From Sapria himalayana (lineage: Eukaryota > Streptophyta > Magnoliopsida > Malpighiales > Rafflesiaceae), in assembly GCA_029783825.1 (NCBI GenBank), contig JAREIK010010496.1, forward strand, positions 1 through 64,000: a DNA stretch of 64,000 nucleotides, given 5' to 3'. Within the stretch, counting starts at the first letter, position 1, and each line of letters opens with the position of its first letter. A model generated the notes under the pieces. That model did no database searches, was not told where the DNA came from, and worked only from the letters and a program-made list of their open reading frames with translations. This document shows positions 26,401-38,140 of the stretch, one piece after another. The translations under genes were made by a program, and so were the position numbers.

Positions 26401-28238
26401 TTAATATTTTTTGAAATGTGAATACAATATTTAGTTATAATAATATTAATAATTAATATGATATAAATTCAATATATACAATTTTATTGATAGATAATAT
26501 AATAATGATCAAAATTTAAATTAATAAACTATTAATAAAAAGATTGATATTAATTAAAAATATTTTCAAAACCCAAATTAATTTAAAATTTAAGTAAAAT
26601 TTATTACTGGATCATAATTTTTAATTTTTAAATTTTTACTTCTTTTATAATCATATATTTTTTTTGATTAAAAATAAATTAATTAAAATATATATGTCGC
26701 ACTCATAATTTAATTTGTAATAAATATTTCTATAAAAATAAACTAATAAATAATTAAAATGAATATTTAAAATTATAACAAATAGAAATTAAAATTAGAT
26801 TTATTTATTAATTATTAAGTAGTATATAGTGGTTTAATGGTTTATGTATTTAGGCATTATGAGGTTTAGTAGTTTACTAATTTAACCGTGTATGCATTTA
26901 GTGGTTTATAGGTTTTATTAAAAAAATATAACAATAAAAAATTTATTTTTATTATTTTTTGATATTTTCAAAGGTTATAACCGTTCAAAATATAATAATT
27001 TTTAAATTTTTGTTAAATGTGAATACAATTTTTAGTTATAATAATCATTATATTTATATATCATATAAATTCAATATAAACAATTTTATTGATAAATATT
27101 CTAATAATGATCAAAAAATAAATTAATAATCTATTATTAATAAGATAGCTATCAATTAAAATATAATTACAAAACCTAAAATGATTCAGAAGAAAAGCAA
27201 AATATATTACCATATAATAATTTTTTTTTGAATTTGTTTTTCTTTTAAAATGTTTATCAATAATTTTTTGATGAAAAATAATTTATATAAATTATATTTG
27301 TCTAACTCAATTTATTTTGTAATTAATATTTATATATAAATAAACAAATAAATAATTAAAATGAATATTTAAAATTATAATGAAAAAAAATGAGATTTAT
27401 TATTTAGGGATACCAGTTTAATTTAAATTAGATCTGTCTTACTAATAATTTATTTTGTAATTAATATTTCTATAAAATAAATTGATAAATAATTAAAATC
27501 AAATTTTAAAATTATACTGATTAAAAATTAAAAAGAGATTTATTATTTATTATTTATTATTTATTATTAATGTATACCAGTTTAATAGTTTAAGTATTTA
27601 GAGGTTTTGACGTTAGGAGTTTAGTGATTTATGTTTTTAGGCTTTTAGTGGTTTATAGGTTTTATATAAAAAAATAAAATAACAAAAAAAATTTCTATAA
27701 TTTGTTATCATTTTCATAGGTTATAACCTTTGAAAATATAATAATATTTATAATTTTTTGAAATGTTAATACAATATTTAGTTATGATAATATAAATAAT
27801 TATATATCATATAAATTAAATATAAATAATTTTATTGATAGATAATATAATAATGATAAAAATAAAATTAATAAACTATTAATAAAAAGATAGATATTTA
27901 TTATAAAAAATTTTCAAAACCCAAATTGATTCAAAATTAAAGTAAAATATATTTCTGGATAATAATATTTAATTTTTATATTTTTACTTCTTTTATAAGT
28001 GTATATTTTTATTAGATAAATAATATATCATTTAAATTATATTTGTCCCACTCATAATTTATTTTGTAATAAATATTTCTAAATAAATACACTAATAAAT
28101 AATTAATATGAATATTTAAAAATATAATAAATAGAAATAAAAAATAGATTTATTAATTATTAAGTAGTATTTAGAGGTTTAATGGTTTATGTAATTAGGC
28201 ATTACGGGGTTTAGGAGTTTGCTAATTTAACTTTATAT
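20396..28238 (-). repeat. Satellite array segment B1, reverse orientation
   Basis: Monomers read on the minus strand; the 8-bp array appears here as TTTAGNNN units (for example TTTAGTGG, TTTAGGAG). Palindromes lie near 20,558, 21,159, 21,903, 22,435, 23,018, 23,607, 24,184 (perfect), 24,797, 25,225, 25,773, 26,368, 26,965 and 27,711. Abbreviated monomers (near 22,290 and 25,075), in which the 8-bp array is joined early to the TAAATTATATTTAAGG segment, occur here as in A and C. No genes; frames are artefacts of A/T DNA. Confidence 0.9.
24184..24215. repeat. Perfect 32-bp palindrome
   Basis: The dyad extends past the usual 26 bp because the flanks read ATA on the left and TAT on the right. Half-site ATATTTTCAAAGGTTA. 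Confidence 0.9.
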
Positions 28239-28246
28239 GCATTTAG
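28239..28246. repeat. Target-site duplication, left (GCATTTAG)
   Basis: 8-bp GCATTTAG immediately before the hAT left end, repeated exactly at 31,948-31,955. The 8-bp length is diagnostic of the hAT superfamily. The sequence is part of the satellite's 8-bp array, which reads GCATTTAGTGGTTTATAGG in uninterrupted copies. Confidence 0.95.
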
Positions 28247-28263
28247 TAGGGCTGCTCAAGGGA
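28247..28263 (+). repeat. hAT left terminal inverted repeat
   Basis: TAGGGCTGCTCAAGGGA directly abuts the target duplication. Confidence 0.85.
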
Positions 28264-28446
28264 CTCTTAGATTCGCGACCCGACCCAAAGTCTTGTCTCG
28301 AAAGAATCAGGACTGATAAAATCTATGACTTTGACTTTTCCCGTCCCGTTCTCTAACATATTTTTTCTTTTGGGATGGTTCCGGACCTTAAGCAATATCC
28401 ATCCCGAGAACCGTCCCATCCTAAAAAATTGATACTAGAACCAGGA

Positions 28447-28450
<4 letters not shown>

Positions 28451-28484
<34 letters not shown>
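28451..28484. repeat. (AT)n microsatellite inside the hAT
   Basis: About 34 bp of uninterrupted AT dinucleotides in the 5' non-coding part of the transposon. It creates a spurious Tyr/Ile-rich minus-strand frame. Confidence 0.95.
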
Positions 28485-28485
<1 letters not shown>

Positions 28486-28915
28486 CATGAAGATGCCACC
28501 AATTCCGCTACTGCCCATCCAATTCCGACGCACCTATTGATGTTCCGATGAGTTCTAGGCCGCATCACGCCGTTCCAACCTTGTTTAGTTACGCCCAGAC
28601 CTTATCTGTCGCACTTCTGGTTGCCTCCACCGTGTCTCAAATGCCACTAGCCTTTTAGTTTGTTTTTCTGATGAAAATTGAGTGATTAATTATTATTATT
28701 ATGTGTCTCAGTCAGTTTTGTTGAGCATTGGTTGTGGTGTTGTGGTTGGGCCGAATGAGTGGGCTGAATGTGTTATAGTCACTTTTGTAGAGCTTGCTTG
28801 TTTGAAATATTTATATGTATTTATGCTTAACATATCGTATTAATTAATGGCAATGCAGATGGCACGATCCAGCGGTAAATGAAAAATATAATAAATTGAA
28901 GATGATCACATATAA

Positions 28916-31143
28916 AATGATCAAAGAACTGGTAAATCCAATTATCATCCTTTCACAAAGCCACCAATTATTACACTAAGTTCTTCAATTCCAATTGTAA
29001 AAGAAAGTCAAGGTACATATGAACCTCAAGCTCATAAAAGGTATAAGTCTATTGTTTGGCAAACTTATGAGATATTAGTTGATTCAGAGGGAAATGAAAC
29101 TAGTTGGGCAGCTTGTATATGGTGTAGGAAAGAATACTTGGCAAAAAGTAATCAAGGTACTTTGGGTTTTTGGAAATACTTGAGAAGGACTTGTAGGAAA
29201 TTTCCACACAAAAAAGAAATAATAGAAGCTCACAAAGGTAAAGACAAGTCACAATCTTTGTTGAGTTTCACTAAAGGTACTAGTTCAGATGATAACAAAT
29301 TAACTTGTTGGCAATTTGATCAACAACTATTTAGGGAGGCTTTTGTGAAAATGATCATAAAAGATGAATTGCCTTTTTGTTTTGTTGAGAGGGATGAGTT
29401 TAATGAGTTTTGTGAAGTACGTGTGCCTAAATTTAAAATTCCATCCAGGCACTCTATACTGAGGGATTTTTTTTTCTTTGTTTGCAAAGGAAAATAAAAA
29501 ATTATTTGATAGCATATCATCTCTTTGTTGTAGAGTTTCATTGACAACCAACAGTTGGACTACATTCAAAATTTGTATTATATATGTTTGACTATTCATT
29601 TCATTGATTCTCAATGGAATATGCATAAAAGGCTTTTGAACTTTTGTGTAATTAAAAGTCATTCTAAAGTTAATATTAGAAATGCTATTGAGTTTTGAAT
29701 GAATGAATGGGGTTTGAGAAAGTTGATGTTCATTACTGTTGACAATGCATCAAATAATGATGTTGCAGTTAAACAATTGAAAAAAAGGCTTGTGAAGAAA
29801 TGTGTTGTACCTTTTAGAGGCGAGCATTTTCATATGAGATGTTGTGCTCATATCCTAAACTTAATTGTCAGAGATGGCATTGCAGTAGTTGAGGGTGCTA
29901 TTCAAAAAATTTGAGGAGTGGTGAAATATGCGAGAAGCAGTCCAAAAACATTAGATATGTTTAAGTTATGTGTTGAAGAAGCAAACTTGACATATGGATC
30001 TTCATTGCAATTAGATTGTCCTACAAGATGGAATTCAACTTATTTGATGCTATAAATTGATATAAAATATCAAAAAGATTTTGATAAGTTGGAGGACAAA
30101 GACAAAATGTTTTTGACAAAATTTGGTTCAAACGTTCCAACTGAGAGAGACTGAACAAACACCATAATTTTGGCTCGTTTCTTGAAAACTTTGTATGAGA
30201 TAAGTTGTAAATTTTCTAGCTCATAATATTCTACCTCTGGTGTTTATTTTCTTGAGATTATTCGAATTTTAAAAAAAAATTGAGCTTTGTGAAAATAGTA
30301 GAGATATAATGGTGTCTGAAATGGGTATGAAAATGAGGCATAAATTCAACAAATATTGGGATTCTCTTCATTCAACAAATATTATGCTTTTTGTAGCAGT
30401 TGTGTTGGATCCTAGATATAAGCTCAAATATCTCAAGGTTAAGTACACTTAGCATTATGGAGAGGAATTGGCAAAAAATTTGGTGAAAAAGGTTATAAAT
30501 GCTTTAAATGAGATGATGGATTATTATAAAGATTTAAATGAAGATGAATCAAAAGAAGATGATTTCTCTTCTACTGTGTTGAAGAAAAATGATAATTTCA
30601 TTGTTGGTAGTGATACTTATGTTGATGATTTTTTTTGTTGAATTGGAGAAACAACAAGAAGTTGCAGCTTTGGAAGAGTTGGATAGGTAGCTGGAGGACA
30701 AACTTGAAAAAAATAGAATTGATTTTGATCTTCTAAACTGGTGGAAGGTAATTAGATTAGGTATCCTTCTTTAGCAAATGTAGCAAGGGATGTATTTGCT
30801 ATCCAAGCATCTACTGTTGCCTACGAATCTACATTTAGCATTGGGGGGAGAACTTTAGATAAATTTAGGAGTTCTTTAACACCTATTATAGCTGAAGTTC
30901 TCATATGTCTACAAGATTAGTTGAGACGCTCAAACAAACCTATTGAAATTGAAGAAATATTTTAAGACCTTGATGATAATGAATCAAGTTAGTATACAAA
31001 TCTTGTAAATTTTATTTTATTCATTCAATTTAATAAAAATATGGTTCAATTACAATTTTCAGAGGGGTCTCAAGATCCAAATATTCTTCCAACTATAGTT
31101 GGCCAACTAATTTGGAATGGGTGTATTAAATTTTATAAGGTAA
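28916..31143 (+). pseudogene. hAT transposase pseudogene (BED finger, RNaseH-like core, hAT dimerisation domain)
   Basis: An open frame from 28,916 to 29,497 encodes a BED-type zinc-finger region with the metal ligand pair in CIWC (from 29,111) and a likely second pair around TCRKFPHK. Frame is lost at a T9 run (29,467-29,475). The core follows in pieces: SLTTNSWTTFK, normally LTTD.WTS, so the expected first catalytic Asp reads Asn; then the second catalytic Asp in ITVDNASNND (29,699 frame), RCCAHILNLIV, CPTRWNSTYLML, AVVLDPRYKL, LNWWK, and YESTFS with the likely catalytic Glu. At least seven in-frame stops break it, including TGA near 29,697 and 29,911, TGA near 30,152, TAG near 30,449, TAG in DR*LED (30,688), TAG near 30,917, and TAA near 30,962. 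Further frameshifts lie at the T8 run near 30,629 and by a 1-bp loss near 30,750. A likely 3' intron runs from GT at 30,988 to AG at 31,062, with the coding tail EGSQDPN after it. The 5' end is uncertain; an upstream ATG near 28,854 soon meets a stop and may belong to another exon. Non-functional. Confidence 0.88.
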
Positions 31144-31930
31144 TATTTTATTTTTTTATTATTCTTTCATCTTAGAAATTTGTGTCTACATGATTAACAC
31201 GGTTTCATCCTTGGTTGTCCTTCTACACTGGAGGAAGAAAAGGGAGGAGTTGTAGAAGAGATAATTAATTGGGTTTGGATTTTCGTTGCTGTTCCGGGAC
31301 GAACCTTTGAAATGATTATTATCATTGTTGTTATTAGTTGTATTTTTTTGTTATATTAAGCTGCCTAATTTTAGCAATTACTTAAGTAGTAATTGATGCT
31401 ACCAATGTGTGTGGTCATCTTTAGCTATTCCTTTAATATTTTAAGTAATTGTTTAAAAAATGTAGTATTGTTATTATGGTTAACTTTCACTCGGCTGAAC
31501 AAAGCCAACATGTGAAAAAACAAAGAACCAAATTAAGCACACAACTCGGTCCCGTTCTATTTAACATTTCAATCCTTTTCTGCACAAAAAAGCTTTTGAC
31601 AAGGTAATGGAACTCTTTTGCGGTATTCAGCCTATTTGACAAAACAAAATAGGCCCAATTTGAGTTTGAGAGATACATAACTAAGGAATGATAAATAGTA
31701 TAATAAAAAGTTTCGACATGAACTAACTTGGCCAGTTTGAAGAAAATAATTTGAAAAAAATGTCCGAACTCCGTTCTATCCTGGAACCATTATCTCCTAC
31801 CCAATATCCATGATCTACGTCCCATCCAGTCCCAATATTTTCAACCTATGGGACGGGTCAGGATCTTCAAAAAAATATATATTCGAATTGTGGGAAGGGA
31901 CTGGAGATTTGTAATCCCAATTCCTTCCCG

Positions 31931-31947
31931 TTCCATGTGCACCCCTA
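31931..31947 (-). repeat. hAT right terminal inverted repeat
   Basis: Reads TTCCATGTGCACCCCTA on the plus strand; its reverse complement starts TAGGGGTGCAC and pairs with the left end. Confidence 0.85.
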
Positions 31948-31955
31948 GCATTTAG
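31948..31955. repeat. Target-site duplication, right (GCATTTAG)
   Basis: Exact copy of the left 8-bp duplication. The satellite resumes as TGGTTTATTGG without loss. Confidence 0.95.
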
Positions 31956-33357
31956 TGGTTTATTGGTTTTATTTAAAAAATAAAATAATAAAAAATTTAA
32001 TTTTATTATTTTTTAATATTTTCAAAGATTATAACCTTTGAAAATATAATAATTTTTAAATTTTCTTCAAATGTGAATATAATCTTTAGTTATACTAATC
32101 ATTATATTTAAATATCATATAAATTCAATATAAACAATTTTATTGATAAATATTCTAATAATAATCAAAAAATAAATTAATAATCCATTAATAATAAGAT
32201 AGATATTAATTAAAATATAATTACAAAACTTAAAATGATTCAGAAGCAAAGAAAATTTTATTACTATATAATAATTTTTAGTTTTTGAATTTTTTATTCT
32301 TTTAATAAGTTTATCTATATTTTTAAATTAAAAATAATTTATATAAATTATATTTGTCTAACTCATAATTTATTATGTAATTAATATTTATATATAAATA
32401 AACAAATAAATAATTAAAAAGAATATTTAAAATTTTAATGAAATAAAAATGAGATTTATTATTTATTATTTAGGATACCAGTTTAATTTAAATTAGATCC
32501 ATCTCACTAATAATTTATTTAGTAATTAATATTTCTATAAAAATAAATTGATAAATAATTAAAATAAAAATTTAAAATTATACTGAATATAAATTAAAAT
32601 GAGATATAAGATTTATTATTAATGTATACTAGTTTAATAGTTAAGTATTTAGAGGTTTTTTCGTTAGAAGTTTAACGATTTATGTTTTTAGGCTTTTAGT
32701 GGTATATAGGTTTGATATAAAAAAATTAAATAACAAAAAAATTTTCTATAATTTGTTATCATTTTCATAGGTTATAACCTGTGAAAATATAATAATATTT
32801 ACAATTTTTTGAAATGTGAATACAATATTTAGTTTTAATAATATTAATAATTATATATCATATACATTCAATATATACAAATTTATTGATAGATAATATA
32901 ATAATGATCAAAAATTAAATTAATAAAAATATATTAATAAAAAGATAGATATTAATTAAAAAATATTTAGAAAACCCAAATTGATTCAAAATTAAAGTAA
33001 AATATATTACTGGATAATAATATTAAATTTTTAAATTTCTACTTCTTATATAAGCGTATATTTTTTTTTATTAAAAATAAATTAATTAAATTATATTTGT
33101 CGCACTCATACTTTATTTTTTAATAAATATTTCTATAAAATAAACTAATTAATAATTAAAATGAATATTTAAAATTATAATAAACAGAAATAAAAATTAG
33201 ATTTATTAATTATTAAGTAGTATATAGTAGTTTAATGTATTATGTATTTAGGCATTATAGGGTTTAGGAGTTTACTAATTTAATTGTGTATGCATTTAGT
33301 GGATTATAGGATTTATTTAAGAAAAAAATTAAAAAAAATTATTTTTATTATTTTTTC

Positions 33358-33389
33358 ATATTTCCAAAGGTTATAACCTTTGGAAATAT
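33358..33389. repeat. Perfect 32-bp palindrome with paired base change
   Basis: Half-site ATATTTCCAAAGGTTA. The fourth T of the consensus arm has become C and its partner A has become G, so the dyad stays perfect over 32 bp. The same arm variant occurs at 63,945-63,977, and in damaged form at about 48,852 and 59,238. Confidence 0.9.
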
Positions 33390-35401
33390 AATAATTTTTA
33401 ATTTTTTTCAAAAGTGAATTCATTATTTAGTTATAATAAACATTATATTTATATATCATATAAATTCAATATAAACTATATTAATGATAAATATTCTAAT
33501 AATGATCAAAAAATAAATTAATAAATGATTATTAATAAGATAGATAACAATTGAAATATAATTACAAAATCTAAAATGATTCAGAAGGAGAGCAAAATAT
33601 TTATATAAAAATAAACAAATAAATAATTAAAATGAATATTTAAAATTATAATTAAAAAATAAAAATGAGATCTATTGTTTATTATTTAAGATATATCTCA
33701 TTAAAAAAAATCTATTTAGGGTTTTTGAGATTTAGAAGTTATTCATTTAAGTATTTAGGCATTTAGTGGTTTATAGGTTTTATTTAAACAATGAAATAAC
33801 AAATAAATTATTTTTGATATTTTTTCAAATTTTCAAAGATTATAACCTTTGAAAATATAATAATTTAAAATTTTTTAAAAATGTGAATACAATATTTAGT
33901 AATAATAATTATTATAACAATATATAATATAAACTAAATATAAACAATTTTATTGATTGATATTATATCAATTATCAAAAAATAAATTAATAAACTATTA
34001 TTAATATGATAGATATAAATTAAAATTTAATTACAAAAACTAAAATGATTAAAAATCATTGTAAATTTAATACTAAATAATAATTTTTGTTTTTTAGTTT
34101 TTGCCTCATTTTATAAGATTATATATTTTTTTGATAAAAAATAAATTATTTAAATTATATTTGTATCACTCATATTTATTTTGTAATTAATATTTCAATA
34201 AATTATTTAAATTATATTTAAGGTTTACGAGCTTAAAGGTTTAAGTTATTTGGGGCTTTGGGGTTTAAAAGTTTAAAGATATATGTGTTTAGGTATTTAA
34301 TGGTTTATAAGTTTTATTTAAACAATGATATAACAAAAAATTTATTCTTTGTTAATTTCTCTCATTTTTTAAGATTATAAACTTTGAAAATATTACAATT
34401 TTTAAATTTTTTTAAATGTGAATACTATATTTAGTTATGATAATATTAATAATTATATATCATATAAATTCAATATAAACAATTATATTGATAGATATTA
34501 TATTAATGATCAAAAAATAGATTAATAAACTATTATAAATAAGATAGATATTATTTAAAATATATTTTTAAAACTTAAATTTATTTAAAATCAAAGTAAA
34601 ATAAATTACTAAATAATAATGTTTTTGATGTTTTGCTTCTTTTTATAAGTTTATATTTTTTTGTTCTTAAAAGTACATTATTTAAATTATATATGTCTTC
34701 ATCATAATATATTTTGTAATTTATAATTCTATAAAAATAAACTAAAAAATAATTAAAATGAATATTTAAAATTATAATGAATAAAAATAAAAGTGAGATT
34801 TATTATTTATTATTCAGGATATACTGATTTAATGGTTTATGTATTTAGATGTTTTTTGATTTTGGAGTTTAGTGATTTAATTATTTAGACCTTTATTGAT
34901 TTATAGTTTTTATTTAAAGAATGAAAAAACAAAAAATTTAATTTTTTGATTTTTTTTAATTTTTGAAGGTTATAACCTTTGAAAATATAATAATTTTTAA
35001 TTTTTTTTAAATGTGAATATAATAATTAGTTATAATAATCTTAATTATTATTTATAATGTAAACTCAATATAAAAAACTTTATTGATAGATAATTTTTAA
35101 TTTTTAAATTTTACTTCTTTTATAAGCGTATATATATTTTTTGATTAAAAATTAATTATTTAAATTATATTTGTCTTACTCATAATTTATTTTGTAATAA
35201 ATATTTCTATAAAAATAAACTAATAAATAATTAAATGAATATTTAAAATTATAATAAATAGAAATAAAAATTAGATTTATTAATTATTATGTATTATATA
35301 GAGGTTTAGGAGTATAATGATTTAATTGTGTATGTATTTAGTGGTTTATAGGTTTTATTTAAAAAATAAAATAACAAAAAATTTATTTTTATTATTTTTT
35401 G

Positions 35402-35429
35402 ATATTTTCAAAGGTACCTTTGAAAATAT
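35402..35429. repeat. Perfect palindrome with contracted centre
   Basis: The centre is GGTACC in place of GGTTATAACC, a 4-bp loss centred on the dyad, leaving perfect symmetry over 28 bp including the ATA/TAT flanks. An equivalent contraction, CAAAGGTACCTTTG, occurs in forward DNA near 19,168. Confidence 0.9.
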
Positions 35430-36740
35430 AATAATTTTTAAATTTTTTTTCAAAAGTGAATTCAATATTTAGTTATAATAATCATTATATTTAATTATCA
35501 TATAAATTCAATATAAACAATTTTAGTGATTAATATTCTAATAATGATCAAAAAACAAATTAATAATCTATTATTAATAAGATAGATATCAATTAAAATA
35601 TAATTACAGAACATAAAATGATTCATAAGCAAACCAAAATATATTACTATATAATAATTTTTTGTTTTGTAATTTTTTTTTATTTTAAAAAGTTTATCTA
35701 TATTTTTTTGATTAAAAATAATTTATATAAATTATATTTGTCCAACTCATAATTTATTTTTTAATTAATATTTTTATAAAAATAAATAAATAATTAATTA
35801 AAATGAATATTTAAAATTATAATGAAAAAAATGAGATTTATTATTTATTATTTAGGGTATACTAGTTTAATTTAAATTTTATCTGTCTCACTTATAATTT
35901 ATTTTGTAATTAAAATTTTTATAAAAATAAACTGATAAATAATTAAAATAAAAATTTATAATTATACTCAATAAAAATTAAAATGAGATTTTATGATTTA
36001 TTATTAATGTATACCAATTTAATTGTTTAAGTATTTAGAGGTTTTGTCGTATAGGTGATTAGCGATTCATATTTTTAGGCATTTAGTTGGTTATAGGTTT
36101 TATTTAATCAATAAAATAACAAAAAAAAATTTGTAATTTTTGTAATTTTTATAAATTATAACCTTTGAAAATATAATAATATTTAAAATTTTTTGAAATG
36201 TTAATACAATATTTAGTTATAATAATTTTAATAATTATATATCATATAATTCAATATTAACAATTTTATTGATAAATATTATAATAATGATCAAAAATTA
36301 AATTTATAAACTATTAATAATAAGATAGATAATAATTAAAAAATATTTACATAACCCAAATTGATTCAAAATTAAAGTAAAAATATTATTGGATAATAAT
36401 TTTTAATTTTTAAATTTTTACTTCTTTTGTAAGCGTATATTTTTTTTTATTAAAAATAAAATTTTTCAATTATATTTGTCACACTCATAATTTATTTTGT
36501 AATAAAAATTTATATGAAAATAAACTAATAAATAATTAAAATGAATATTTAAAATTATAATAAATCGAAATAAAAATTAGATTTCTTATTTATTAAGTAG
36601 TATATAGCGGTTTAAGGGTTTATGTATTTAGCCATTACGAGCTTTAGAAGTTTACTGATTTAAATGTGAATGCATTTAGTGGTTTATAGGTTTTATTTAA
36701 AAATTAAAATAACAAAATATTTATTTTCATTATTGTTTTA

Positions 36741-36770
36741 TATTTTCAAAGGTTATAACCTTTGAAAATA
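36741..36770. repeat. Perfect 30-bp palindrome
   Basis: Half-site TATTTTCAAAGGTTA. Confidence 0.9.
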
Positions 36771-37266
36771 CAATAATTTTTAAATTTTTTTCAAATGTGA
36801 ATTCAATATTTAGTTATAATAATCATTATATTTATATAACATATAAATTCAATATAAACAATATAATTGATTAATATTCTAATAATGATCAAAAAATAAA
36901 TTAATAATTTTTTATTAATAAGATAGATATCAATTAAAATATAATTAGAAAACCTATAATGATTCATAAGCAAAGCAAATTTTATTACTATATAATAATT
37001 TTTTGTTTTTAATTTTTTTTTTCTTTTAATAAGTTTATCTATATTTTTTTTGATGAAAAATAATTTACATAAATTATATTTGTCTAACTCATAATTTATT
37101 TTTTAACTAATATTTATATAAAAATAAACAAATAAATAATTAAAATGAATATTTAAAATTATAATGAAAAAATTGAGATTTATTCTTTATTATTTAAGGT
37201 ATACCAGTTTAATTTAAATTATAATTGTCTCACTAATAATTTATTTTGTAATTAATATTTCAATAA

Positions 37267-38140
37267 AATAACACTTAAATCTATAAACTCTTAAACATAA
37301 AAGCGCCTAATGACTTGATACTTTAAACTTGTAAACCTTAAATATAATTTAAATAATTTATTTTTCATCAAAAAAAAATATAAGCTTATAATAATTAGCA
37401 AAAACTAAAATACAAAAATTATTATCTGGTAATAAATTTTACTTTGATTTTGAATAATTTTATGTTTTGCAATTATATTTTAATTTATATCTATCATATT
37501 AATAATAGCATATTAATTTATTTTTTGATAATTGATATCATATCTATCAATAAAAGTATTTATATTTAGTTTATAATATATATAATTATTATAAATCTTA
37601 TTACAAAATATTTTATTCACATATATAAAAAAATTTAAAATTATCACATTTTCAAAGTTTATAACCTTTGAAAATGTGAGCAAATATCAAAAATAATTTT
37701 TTTGTTATTTCATTATTTAAATAAATCCTATAAACTACTAAATACCTAAACACTTATGTCAATAACTTTGAAATCTCGAAAACCCTAAATAGATAATTCT
37801 TTTAAACTAGTAAATCCTAAATAATAAATAATAAATCTCAATATTATTTTTTTCATTATAATTTAAAATATTCATTTTTATTATTTATTCATTTATTTTT
37901 ATTAAATATTAATTACAATATAAAAAATAAGTTAGTCAAATATAATTTATATAATTTATTTTTCATCAAAAAATATAGATAAACTTATAAAAAGAAAAAA
38001 TTTCATACCAAAAATTTATTATATAGTAATATATTTTGCTTTCCATCTGAATCATTTTAGGTTTTGTAATTATATTTTAATTCATATCTATCTCATTGAT
38101 ATTAGATTATTAATTTATTTTTTGATCATTATTAGAATAT
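37267..38140 (+). repeat. Flipped satellite segment inside the reverse array
   Basis: About 0.87 kb reads in the forward sense although both sides are reverse. The left junction goes from ATTAATATTTCAATAAAAT into ACACTTAAATCTATAAACTC (forward 8-bp array). The right junction goes from TTTTTTGATCATTATTAG into AATATTTAGTTATAATAATC (reverse). It contains a forward palindrome relic near 37,650 and forward 8-bp arrays near 37,267-37,340 and 37,730-37,815. An inversion or a template switch between opposite arrays would give this. Confidence 0.8.

Larger units (their letters stand above)
28247..31947 (+). mobile_element. hAT-superfamily DNA transposon, 3.7 kb, decayed
   Basis: The element has imperfect terminal inverted repeats: TAGGGCTGCTCAAGGGA at the left and TAGGGGTGCACATGGAA as the reverse complement of the right end, identical at 13 of 17 positions. 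It lies between perfect 8-bp direct repeats (GCATTTAG). The TAGGG end is typical of Ac-like plant hAT elements. Inside lie a BED zinc finger and RNaseH-like/hAT transposase remnants on the plus strand, described separately. Subterminal GC-rich motifs occur in opposite orientation at the two ends: CCCGTCCCG at 28,340-28,348 and CCGTCCCATC at 28,411, against CGTCCCATCC at 31,819 and GGGACGGGTCA at 31,850; such motifs are where hAT transposases usually bind. The element interrupts reverse-oriented satellite, which resumes in phase beyond it. The perfect target duplication suggests the insertion is younger than most of the array, yet the coding part is already dead. Confidence 0.93.
31956..37266 (-). 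repeat. Satellite array segment B2, reverse orientation
   Basis: Palindromes near 32,018, 32,759, 33,358 (perfect), 33,830, 34,355, 34,963, 35,402 (perfect, contracted), 36,150 and 36,741 (perfect). Deletion junctions that shorten monomers are visible near 33,600 (AGCAAAATA joined to TTTATATAAAAA) and near 35,090 (TTGATAGATAATT joined to TTTAATTTT). No genes. Confidence 0.9.

Noticed and set aside
28353..28568. 71-codon minus-strand frame with a Tyr/Ile run
   Set aside because: The run is the translation of the (AT)n microsatellite in the hAT 5' region.
29320..29662. Two overlapping minus-strand frames within the hAT
   Set aside because: They are antisense shadows of the transposase pseudogene.
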